Positions 1 to 6,431 of a stretch of 22,757 bases of DNA are shown piece after piece (positions within the stretch are counted from its first letter, which is position 1; every line of letters starts with the position of its first letter). The position numbers and the translations under genes were made by a program. A model generated the notes under the pieces. It had not been told where the DNA came from and searched no databases. It saw nothing but the letters and a program-made list of their open reading frames with translations. The DNA lies in NCBI RefSeq assembly GCF_963921845.1, contig NZ_CAWUGZ010000069.1:1-22757 (forward strand), written 5' to 3'. The DNA is from Commensalibacter sp963921845 (lineage in GTDB: Bacteria > Pseudomonadota > Alphaproteobacteria > Acetobacterales > Acetobacteraceae).

Positions 1-70
1 ATTATAAGGTTAACGTTTGATATAACGTTCCCTTGGTGTATGAATAAAGCATTATTTTGTTTTTAAAATC

Positions 71-76
71 TATAAT
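71..76 (+). promoter_or_regulatory. Candidate -10 box of the Smr gene
   Basis: A perfect TATAAT lies 24 nt before the TTG start of the Smr-domain gene. No convincing -35 is visible at 16-18 nt. The sequence upstream (1-70) holds no coding frame, only the repeated self-complementary hexamer AACGTT at 13-18 and 25-30. Confidence 0.3.
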
Positions 77-99
77 GTTTGTTTAAAAGGAATCGTTAA

Positions 100-684
100 T
101 TGATTAAAGGTAGACAATTAGATTCAAAAGAACAGCAATTGTGGAACACATATATTTACCAGATTAAGGTAGGTCATCTCAAAAAAAATCATAAAGTAAT
201 TTTTGATCCTCCGATAAAAAGGAAGAAAAAATATTTAAAAATCGAAAATGGTGCAACCTTACCATTGAAACCGCTTGATAATTCTTTAATGGATTGTCGT
301 TTAAAGAAATATAGCGGTAGACATACAATAAACAAAATAGAAGCTGTAGGAATACGGCGTCCTGGATTAGATAATCAAACCTGGAGGAAGTTAAATAGAG
401 GTCAGCTAAGGCCAGAAAAAATCCTTGATCTTCATGGGTACACCGCTCACAGCGCTTTGGCTCAATTGGAATTTTTTTTAATGCAATCTTATCGTGATAA
501 GGTTCGATGCGTCGAAGTGATTACAGGTAAAGGCTCGGTTTATAAAGAAGGGGGCATACTAAGACGTGAATTGCCAATTTGGCTTAATCGTTCAACGATA
601 AAACCCTTAATATTGGCCACAGTGCATCCAAATGCGAATAATACTGGGGCTGTACGTATTTTATTAAGACGTAAACGTAATTAA
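100..684 (+). CDS. Smr-domain (MutS2 C-terminal-like) protein
   Basis: This is a small protein of 194 residues with a C-terminal Smr domain, a fold known for nucleic-acid nicking or binding. The basic, low-complexity N-terminal half (about residues 1-85) is followed by the linker typical of alphaproteobacterial Smr proteins, with GIRRPGLDNQTWRKLNRGQ around 85-103. The hallmark LDLHG is at 109-113, ITGKGS lies near 140, and the end is GAVRILLRR. The start is TTG at 100, supported by AAAAGG at 85-90. In many alphaproteobacteria this gene follows a lytic transglycosylase (mltA), but no mltA end is visible in the 99 nt upstream. The stop is 1 nt from the stop of the convergent neighbour. The family is clear from the motifs; the cellular role is not established. 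Confidence 0.85.
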   Translation: MIKGRQLDSKEQQLWNTYIYQIKVGHLKKNHKVIFDPPIKRKKKYLKIENGATLPLKPLDNSLMDCRLKKYSGRHTINKIEAVGIRRPGLDNQTWRKLNRGQLRPEKILDLHGYTAHSALAQLEFFLMQSYRDKVRCVEVITGKGSVYKEGGILRRELPIWLNRSTIKPLILATVHPNANNTGAVRILLRRKRN

Positions 685-685
685 T

Positions 686-1756
686 TTATTCTTTATACCA
701 TTGAGGGATTTTAATATTTAACCAGCGTTTTAAGGCTAATGCGGCAGTAATTGAGGGGGATACATCGGATAATATTGCGTTACAAACAGGATCGGTTTGC
801 AACGTTATGTAATGTTGACTTGCGAAATTACTTATCTCAGGATCATTTGCGATTTTTGAGGCACACATTCTCCATTTACTTACTAAAGGAGAGGCGGTTA
901 ACATAGGAAGAACAACCGCCATGTGTAAGCGTGAAGCCATAGAGAGTGCCTGCCAAGCTTGGTATAAAGTATTTCCATTAAGAAAGTGGTGCAATTTTGA
1001 ATAAACGTCAAAAAAACTTGGGCTATAATCTGAATTTTTTTCGAAGGAAAAAAAAACATGAAATCCTTTTTTCAATAAATTAGGAAGGTTTTTTAATCCT
1101 TCAGTCGAGCTGATCTGCAATGCATCAATTTGACCATTTTTGAGTGCCTCGACAGCTTGATTGTGATCAGTCAATCCTAAAATCGGTACGGTGTTGATTT
1201 GCAGTAATTCAATACCCAAGAGTGTGGGAAGTTCTTTACCTATTAAAGTAGAAACGGCAATTTTCATAACTCTATTTCTAAGTAAGTCAGGAATGGAGTT
1301 ATGAAAAGGTTGCCGTGCAATAACAACGGATGGGATTGTTGCACTTAAAACAGGTATCCAGCGTTCATAATCATAATGAACGCGTTTATCTCCTGCTAAT
1401 GCTGCAATAAACGCGTTACCTGTAGTAATAAGAGCGGTGTTCCCGTCAGGTGTAATACGTGTATCAAAGCGATTTGCTGCTGTGACACTATCGTGACCTG
1501 TTGTATAATCCAAGCTAATTGCGGGTTCGGAGGGAAAATTCTTAGAAAATGATGCCGATAGTTTTTTAGACCAGTAAGCAAGTTTACTGTTTTTTGTCCC
1601 GCCCACTAGAAATGAAAATTGAGTTGTTTCATTATGCATTGCCTCAGAACTTATCGAGGAATCGCCAAAAGCATAACATTTTTGGTTCGTATTCTTTATT
1701 AAACATAAACCTGTTAATAATTGGGCGAGTTGTCTCTTTGTTACCGAAAGTGGCAT
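686..1756 (-). CDS. Periplasmic solute-binding-like protein (Bug/TctC type)
   Basis: The protein has 356 residues and looks like an extracytoplasmic solute receptor of the Bug/TctC type. The N-terminal lobe has a GG-containing strand start (FLVGGTKNSK, about 48-57). A TTGHDSV stretch is followed by TPDGNTALITTGN near 100-115, which resembles the family signature A-x-PDG-x-T. The rest alternates short hydrophobic strands and helices, as expected of a two-lobed binding fold. The N-terminus reads VTKRQLAQLLTG with a short hydrophobic core, close to a twin-arginine signal but with KR instead of RR. No transporter membrane subunits (TctA/TctB or DctQ/M) flank it, so it would be an orphan receptor. 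The ATG at 1756 is the first possible start because a TAA lies just upstream in frame. A TAXI-type TRAP receptor is the alternative. Substrate unknown. Confidence 0.55.
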   Translation of the reverse strand: MPLSVTKRQLAQLLTGLCLIKNTNQKCYAFGDSSISSEAMHNETTQFSFLVGGTKNSKLAYWSKKLSASFSKNFPSEPAISLDYTTGHDSVTAANRFDTRITPDGNTALITTGNAFIAALAGDKRVHYDYERWIPVLSATIPSVVIARQPFHNSIPDLLRNRVMKIAVSTLIGKELPTLLGIELLQINTVPILGLTDHNQAVEALKNGQIDALQISSTEGLKNLPNLLKKGFHVFFSFEKNSDYSPSFFDVYSKLHHFLNGNTLYQAWQALSMASRLHMAVVLPMLTASPLVSKWRMCASKIANDPEISNFASQHYITLQTDPVCNAILSDVSPSITAALALKRWLNIKIPQWYKE

Positions 1757-1846
1757 GCTTTAAGTACTTTATGACCGAGTTCGTTTTTAAAAAGCTTAGC
1801 TTAAAAATGTAATTTTTATCGTTAATAGAGCCTATATTTTACTGGC

Positions 1847-1852
1847 TATAAT
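1847..1852 (+). promoter_or_regulatory. Candidate -10 box for the petBC-mtnP operon
   Basis: A perfect TATAAT lies in the 257-nt gap between the divergent solute-binding-like gene and petB. The -35 is weak; TTAATA at 1822-1827 is the best candidate, with a long 19-nt spacer. Transcription from here would give about 155 nt of leader to the ATG at 2014. No Rieske gene remnant is visible in this gap. Confidence 0.35.
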
Positions 1853-2013
1853 GGCATACAATTAGAGTTATTTAAAGGTAATTTGTTTTTGTACTTTATA
1901 ATTGCATTAATTTTTTTTATTTGGATACGTTTCACATAACAATACATAATAATAGTATACGATTAAAATATTTTCCGTCGCGATCTTTATTTTATGTGTA
2001 TAAAGTTACCTCT

Positions 2014-3264
2014 ATGAAACAAGATGAAAAAAAATCTGAAATACTAGATAAAAAGAAGGTTTCTTCTCAATTGTCTTTATCTGGTTGGTTAGATCAAAGA
2101 GCTCCCTTTTTGTCTTTTTTAAAAAAAGAATACATTGAATTTCCCATGCCAAAAAATTTAAATATTTGGTGGGCGTTTGGAGCGGCTTTATGCATTATTT
2201 TATTGTTGATGTGCATAACGGGTATTTTTTTGTCACTTACCTACGTGCCAACAGCACAGGAAGCTTTCTTATCTATCGAAACGATAGAGAGGCGTGTACC
2301 TAGTGGTTGGATGATACGAGCCATACATATTGCTGGTTCTAATCTTTTTTTATTTTTTATGTACTTGCATCTTTTCAGAGGTCTTTATTATGGGTCTTAC
2401 AAATCGCCTAGGGAATTAGTTTGGCTTTCGGGATTAATAATAATGATGATGATTATGATCACTGCTTTTGCAGGCTATGTGTTGCCATGGGGGCAAATGT
2501 CTTATTGGGCGGCAAATGTGGTAATGCAGGCTTTATCTTCCATTCCTTGGGTTGGGAAAAGTCTTTCGTATTGGTTGATGGGGGGTACAATTCCTAATAC
2601 TATTACATTACATCGCTTATTTGTTCTACATTTTGTAGTCGCTTTTGCAATTTTGGTTATTGTAGGATTGCATATTATTTTTTTTCATGTTGTTAAATCC
2701 AACAATCCAGAAGGTGTGGAGCCTTGTAAAGAAGAAGAAGTATTGCCTTTCTATCCTTATTTTGTGTGTAAAGACGGGGTGGTTATTGTTTTTGCAATTT
2801 TTTTGTTGGTAGTACTTGCTTTTTTCTTTCCTAATTTACTAACCAATAGCGAAAACTATATTAGTGCCAATCCTCTCGAAACGCCTACAACCATTGCTCC
2901 AGAATGGTATTTTCTGCCTTTTTATGGAATTCTTCAAGTTGTTCCCTCAAAATTTGGTGGGGTTTTATTGGCTATGGGTAGTGTATGTGTTTTATTTTTA
3001 GTACCTTGGCTAGATCGTTCACCGATAAAATCTTGTAAGTATCGTCCTTTGCATCGAGTTTCATTATTTTTATTAATAATGTCTTATATTACGTTGGGAG
3101 TTGTTGGGAAAATACACGATCAGCCTTTACTTATTTGGTTGGGACGGTTTGCTTTATTTTATTATTATTTTCATTTTTTAATTGTTATGCCTTTTTCATT
3201 ACGTTTTGATTTGCAACGATCTTTGCCAAAGTCGCTACTCGACGCTGTTAGAAGTAAACCATGA
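2014..3264 (+). CDS. petB: Cytochrome b subunit of the bc1 complex
   Basis: This is the diheme cytochrome b of ubiquinol-cytochrome c reductase (complex III), an inner-membrane protein with quinone oxidation and reduction sites. Counted from the ATG at 2014 (416 residues), the heme-ligand histidines are H105/H119 and H206/H220, each pair 14 residues apart on two membrane helices. GLYYGSY follows the first pair, and the Qo-site motif PEWY is at 296-299. About eight to nine hydrophobic segments are present, so both the b and b6/subunit-IV-like halves are in one polypeptide. The frame is open back to a TTG at 1921, but neither start has a clear ribosome-binding site. The ATG is chosen because homologues begin shortly before the WLD-x-R segment. 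The gene overlaps petC by 4 nt (ATGA). The Rieske gene usually found directly upstream is missing. Confidence 0.93.
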   Translation: MKQDEKKSEILDKKKVSSQLSLSGWLDQRAPFLSFLKKEYIEFPMPKNLNIWWAFGAALCIILLLMCITGIFLSLTYVPTAQEAFLSIETIERRVPSGWMIRAIHIAGSNLFLFFMYLHLFRGLYYGSYKSPRELVWLSGLIIMMMIMITAFAGYVLPWGQMSYWAANVVMQALSSIPWVGKSLSYWLMGGTIPNTITLHRLFVLHFVVAFAILVIVGLHIIFFHVVKSNNPEGVEPCKEEEVLPFYPYFVCKDGVVIVFAIFLLVVLAFFFPNLLTNSENYISANPLETPTTIAPEWYFLPFYGILQVVPSKFGGVLLAMGSVCVLFLVPWLDRSPIKSCKYRPLHRVSLFLLIMSYITLGVVGKIHDQPLLIWLGRFALFYYYFHFLIVMPFSLRFDLQRSLPKSLLDAVRSKP

Positions 3265-4052
3265 AAAAAATTCAGTTGAAACGTATTTTGATTGGGGTAG
3301 TGATTACGAGCTTTTTTGGTTTGTCTATTATTATAGGAGTAGAAAATAATAATAATCTAAGCTCCCTTTTAGTTTCCAAACACGCTTGGAGTTTTAAGAA
3401 ATTATGGAGAGGATATGATCTTGCGAGCGTTCAAAGAGGTTATATGGTGTATCGTAATGAATGCGCTTCTTGCCATTCGATTCAATTCATGCAATATGCA
3501 GACCTCCAACAAATGGGGCTTACACTTGATCAAATTAATAAATTAGCAGCTACAGATCAAATCCTTGACGGCAAAAATGCTCTAGGTATGGACCATTACC
3601 GGGCTGCTACGGTTAAAGATTTTTTTCCGAGACCTTACCCAAATGAGGCTGCGGCAAAACTAGCCAATTTTAATAAAAATCCGGTAGATTTCTCACGATA
3701 TGCACAAATTGTTACGGGCGGGGAAGATCACATAATGGCAATTTTGATGGGATATCGACAACCCCCTAAAAATTTTCGTACACCTCAGGCTGGGTATTAT
3801 TACAATCTTTATGCGGTTGATCAACAAATTGCGATGAAGCCTCCTTTGACGAATAATGCTGTTAAATATTTTGATCATTCATCTACGTCTGTTGAGCAGC
3901 AAGCACGGGATGTAACTACGTTTCTAAGTTGGACCTCCGATCCACATCTGATACAACGTCATCGTATAGGAATAATGGCTGGATTATATACTCTATTTGT
4001 CTTGGTTTTAGTTTTCTTAAAAAATCGTAAAGTTTGGTCTAATGTTAAGTAA
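3261..4052 (+). CDS. petC: Cytochrome c1 of the bc1 complex
   Basis: Membrane-anchored c-type cytochrome that passes electrons from the Rieske protein to soluble cytochrome c on the periplasmic side. The 263-residue product starts with a basic, hydrophobic export signal (about 1-28). It carries the heme-attachment motif CASCH at 68-72, and AMKPPL at 191-196, where M192 is the expected sixth heme ligand. A single C-terminal anchor follows (about 235-255), then a basic tail facing the cytoplasm. It overlaps petB by 4 nt and mtnP by 11 nt, so the three are almost certainly one translationally coupled unit. Without a linked petA it must partner with a Rieske protein encoded elsewhere, if the complex is functional. 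c-type maturation genes are not in this window. Confidence 0.93.
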   Translation: MKKIQLKRILIGVVITSFFGLSIIIGVENNNNLSSLLVSKHAWSFKKLWRGYDLASVQRGYMVYRNECASCHSIQFMQYADLQQMGLTLDQINKLAATDQILDGKNALGMDHYRAATVKDFFPRPYPNEAAAKLANFNKNPVDFSRYAQIVTGGEDHIMAILMGYRQPPKNFRTPQAGYYYNLYAVDQQIAMKPPLTNNAVKYFDHSSTSVEQQARDVTTFLSWTSDPHLIQRHRIGIMAGLYTLFVLVLVFLKNRKVWSNVK

Positions 4053-4938
4053 AAAAGAAGTGAATAAGGAGTTAAATCCTATTATTGGGATTATTGGAGG
4101 CTCAGGAGTTTATGAAATTTCAGGGTTAGTAGATAAAAAATGGGTAACTGTTGAAACCCCTTGGGGGATTCCTTCAGATCAATTGTTAACGGGTAACGTC
4201 AATCAGGTACCTTGTGTATTTTTGCCTAGACATGGAAGGGGTCACTCTATTATCCCATCAGAAGTAAACCATAGAGCGAATATTGCTGCTATGAAAAGCT
4301 TAGGGGTAACCGATATTGTATCTGTCTCAGCGGTTGGATCCTTAAAGGAAGAATTATCTCCTGGAACTTTTGTAATTGTTGATCAAATTATTGATAGAAC
4401 TCGCCTTAGAAAAAAAAGTTTTTTTGAAACAGGATTGGTCGCTCATGTTTCCTTTGCAGAGCCGTTTTGTTATCGAGTTGGCAGTATTTTATACGAGCAA
4501 GCTTTAACGTTAGGGCTTCCGGTTGTCAGAGGGGGAACTTATTTAGTAATGGAAGGCCCACAATTTTCTACTCGAGCAGAAAGTAATTTGTATCGTTCAT
4601 GGGGTGCTTCGGTTATAGGGATGACCACCATGCCTGAAGCGGCGTTGGCGAGAGAAGCAGAAATCTGTTATGCAACCCTTGCTATGGTTACCGATTATGA
4701 CTGTTGGCATGAAGAACATGATGCCGTTAGTGTAGATTCAGTTATAAAAACTTTAAAAAACAATGCGTCAAACGCACAATCGTTAATTTCTAGATTTATA
4801 CCTGCTTTAGGAAAAGCTGAAAATAAATGTTATTTAGGCTGCCAAAATGCATTGGATAACGCCATTATTACCCCTAAAAATGATCGTTATTCTGATGTGG
4901 TTAAAAAATTAAAGAATATTGCAGGAAGAGTTTTATAG
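4042..4938 (+). CDS. mtnP: S-methyl-5'-thioadenosine phosphorylase
   Basis: A cytosolic PNP-family enzyme that cleaves 5'-methylthioadenosine with phosphate to adenine and 5-methylthioribose-1-phosphate, in the methionine salvage and polyamine pathways. The 298 residues match the family length of about 300. The N-terminal phosphate-binding GIIGGSGVYEISGL is at about 16-29. LPRHGRGH and NHRAN follow near 72-90. The nucleoside-site block MEGPQFSTRAES is followed by GMTTMPEA, LAREAE-x-CYA and TDYDCW. It overlaps the end of petC by 11 nt; this petC-mtnP neighbourhood is familiar in Rhodospirillales, although I see no metabolic reason for it. An alternative GTG start at 4060 would remove six residues and the overlap. 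No adenine phosphoribosyltransferase gene follows. Confidence 0.93.
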   Translation: MLSKKEVNKELNPIIGIIGGSGVYEISGLVDKKWVTVETPWGIPSDQLLTGNVNQVPCVFLPRHGRGHSIIPSEVNHRANIAAMKSLGVTDIVSVSAVGSLKEELSPGTFVIVDQIIDRTRLRKKSFFETGLVAHVSFAEPFCYRVGSILYEQALTLGLPVVRGGTYLVMEGPQFSTRAESNLYRSWGASVIGMTTMPEAALAREAEICYATLAMVTDYDCWHEEHDAVSVDSVIKTLKNNASNAQSLISRFIPALGKAENKCYLGCQNALDNAIITPKNDRYSDVVKKLKNIAGRVL

Positions 4939-4973
4939 TCCAAATTTAATGTTTGTTTTAGTTTGGATTCGTA

Positions 4974-5007
4974 GCTAAGCCAATCTGATACCGCTGATCG
5001 GCTTAGC
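4974..5007 (+). terminator. Hairpin closing the petBC-mtnP operon
   Basis: GCTAAGCC at 4974-4981 pairs perfectly with GGCTTAGC at 5000-5007, 35 nt after the mtnP stop. The following T-run is poor (AGTTATTTAT), so it may be a weak or Rho-assisted terminator or an mRNA-stabilising hairpin. A smaller TCCAAA/TTTGGA pair (4939-4944 / 4962-4967) lies directly after the stop codon. Confidence 0.6.
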
Positions 5008-5917
5008 AGTTATTTATAGATTAAATAATTTTTTCTTTTTTATGAGAATCAAATTTCTGGATCATTAAGTTAAAAAGCAATAGTACGTTTAATTTTATGT
5101 ACAAGATTTGGGTTTCTAATAAAAAATTCACTAAAAAAGGCATTTACTAAATTGCTGCGTAAGATCTTTTATGTAGATTGGGCATTACAAGAGCCATTGA
5201 TCATAAAATTTCATTCAAAATTTTTTCGAAGTAATAGCAGGAAAAGATCATCGGTCGTAATGTCAGCCATAATTAAACCATTTTTTCTGGTCTAGATTCT
5301 TTAATTTCAGTGGAGTTAATTCTTTTTTTGATAAGGCTTGATTAGCAGGAATAAATAAAAACTCTGGCTTGGTATCATGAACATTTTTTACAAAATTATT
5401 GGGAGATAATTTTGCGGAGGTTGGTTAGCGCTAAAAATAATTTGATAAAAAATGATGAAGATTTATTTTGAACAAATCCAAACTGTTTTCGATTAAGCTT
5501 TAAAAAAAATCTTTTTTTAGTTCATGAGGATTTTTTTAATTTTTCTAAGTCCAATACATAAAGTTAAGCTAACGTCATTATGAATACATTAAGTTTAGAT
5601 TCGTTTGAGTTTTGATCAAGTTCTCTGAAATTTATGTAAAAAGTTGATTTATATAATATTGATCGTTCGAAAAAGTTTTGGAAACACCATAGTACTCTGT
5701 TTGAAAATAAATTTAATACATAGATTGCGAAGAATCCGTAAATCAAATAGGCGTTGAAGGATAATCAAAGTTAATACAACATTACATCATTTATATTAGA
5801 TGTTTTTGGAATGCATTTATGTGATATCATGCTAATAATAAACAATTTAATTTTAAATTAATTGTTATTAAGAATCAAAATACCTTAAAAATAACGTTTT
5901 ATTGGACACTAAAAATT
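5008..5917. other. Gene-poor spacer with signs of gene decay
   Basis: About 0.9 kb between the mtnP hairpin and the groESL promoter has no intact gene. I see no RNA gene, insertion sequence or tandem repeat in it. The part at 5263-5746 carries an interrupted minus-strand reading frame described separately. A very short minus-strand frame (5211-5270, starting MADITTDDLF) begins inside the end of that decayed frame. The remainder is AT-rich without recognisable signals. Confidence 0.5.
5263..5746 (-). pseudogene. Eroded minus-strand coding frame, family unknown
   Basis: One minus-strand frame runs from 5746 (TTG) down to 5396 with only two internal stops (TAA at 5564-5566, TGA at 5522-5524). 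A shift into another frame at about 5400-5424 then gives 53 open codons ending at TGA 5263-5265. The fragments look coding in composition, for example YVLDLEKLKKSS, LNRKQFGFVQNK, KPEFLFIPANQALSKKEL and KNLDQKKWFNYG. I cannot assign a family. With this base composition some open stretches arise by chance, so the pseudogene reading is tentative. Confidence 0.33.
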
Positions 5918-5918
5918 C

Positions 5919-5947
5919 TTGACAGGATAAATATCAAAGCATAGATT
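5919..5947 (+). promoter_or_regulatory. groESL promoter
   Basis: A consensus -35 TTGACA at 5919-5924 is followed after 17 nt by TAGATT at 5942-5947. The predicted start near 5954 leaves about 130 nt of leader before groES. The spacing and boxes fit the housekeeping sigma factor. A heat-shock sigma contribution is possible but not demonstrable by eye. Confidence 0.6.
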
Positions 5948-5959
5948 ATGATCATTATT

Positions 5960-5989
5960 AACGGTTATTAAAAGTAGTTTAATAACGTT
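5960..5989. promoter_or_regulatory. Palindrome just downstream of the groESL start site
   Basis: The left arm AACGGTTATTAAA and right arm TTTAATAACGTT pair over 12 bp with a single bulged G, around the 5-nt centre AGTAG. It sits right after the predicted transcription start, where an operator would act. It does not match the CIRCE element (TTAGCACTC-N9-GAGTGCTAA) that binds HrcA. Confidence 0.45.
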
Positions 5990-6032
5990 TAATATTAGGA
6001 GTAACGCGGCAAAACGCGCGTAGTTAAAACCC

Positions 6033-6059
6033 ATAATGTCGCTTCGTTAAGGGCATTAT
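6033..6059 (+). promoter_or_regulatory. Leader hairpin upstream of groES
   Basis: ATAATGTC (6033-6040) pairs with GGCATTAT (6052-6059) over 8 bp including one G-U pair, with an 11-nt loop. It lies 10 nt before the groES ribosome-binding site (GGAG, about 6070-6073). It could be a stability element or part of a heat-responsive leader; the sequence alone does not decide. Confidence 0.35.
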
Positions 6060-6082
6060 ATAGAAATAATGGAGCAATCCAA

Positions 6083-6373
6083 ATGGCGAATTTTCGTCCC
6101 TTACACGACCGTGTGGTCGTTCGTCGGCTAAATAGTGAAGAAAAAACAGCTGGTGGTATTATCATTCCTGAAACAGCTAAAGAAAAACCACAAGAAGGTG
6201 AAGTTATAGCCGTTGGTCCTGGTGCTCGTAACGAGCAAGGACAAATTGTTGCTTTAGACGTAAAAGTCGGTGACAAAATTCTATTCGGTAAATGGTCAGG
6301 CACTGAAGTTAAAGTGAATGGTGAAGAACTTCTGATCATGAAAGAAAGCGATATTATGGGTATTGTTGGTTAA
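6083..6373 (+). CDS. groES: GroES co-chaperonin (Hsp10)
   Basis: The heptameric lid of the GroEL chaperonin, cytosolic. The 96 residues span the full family length. They start with MANFRPLHDRVVVRR, contain the mobile loop around EEKTAGGIIIPETAKEKP (about 19-36), and continue with GEVIAVGPG and the C-terminal strand ending SDIMGIVG. A GGAG ribosome-binding site precedes the ATG by about 9 nt. groEL follows after 58 nt in the same direction, and no terminator lies between them. The leader carries a promoter and two inverted repeats. Confidence 0.97.
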   Translation: MANFRPLHDRVVVRRLNSEEKTAGGIIIPETAKEKPQEGEVIAVGPGARNEQGQIVALDVKVGDKILFGKWSGTEVKVNGEELLIMKESDIMGIVG

Positions 6374-6431
6374 CAACCCTTATAGCTTTGAGATAGTATA
6401 ACTTTGATTTATTCTTGTAGGAGATTTAATT

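Noticed and set aside
1594..1812. Plus-strand 72-residue open frame
   Set aside because: It lies mostly opposite the solute-binding-like gene, has no ribosome-binding site and no family resemblance.
1921..2013. TTG start adding 31 residues to cytochrome b
   Set aside because: No ribosome-binding site, and the added residues do not resemble cytochrome b N-termini; the ATG at 2014 is preferred, though its own ribosome-binding site is weak.
5995..6339. Minus-strand 114-residue frame over groES
   Set aside because: Antisense shadow of a highly conserved gene with regular codon bias.
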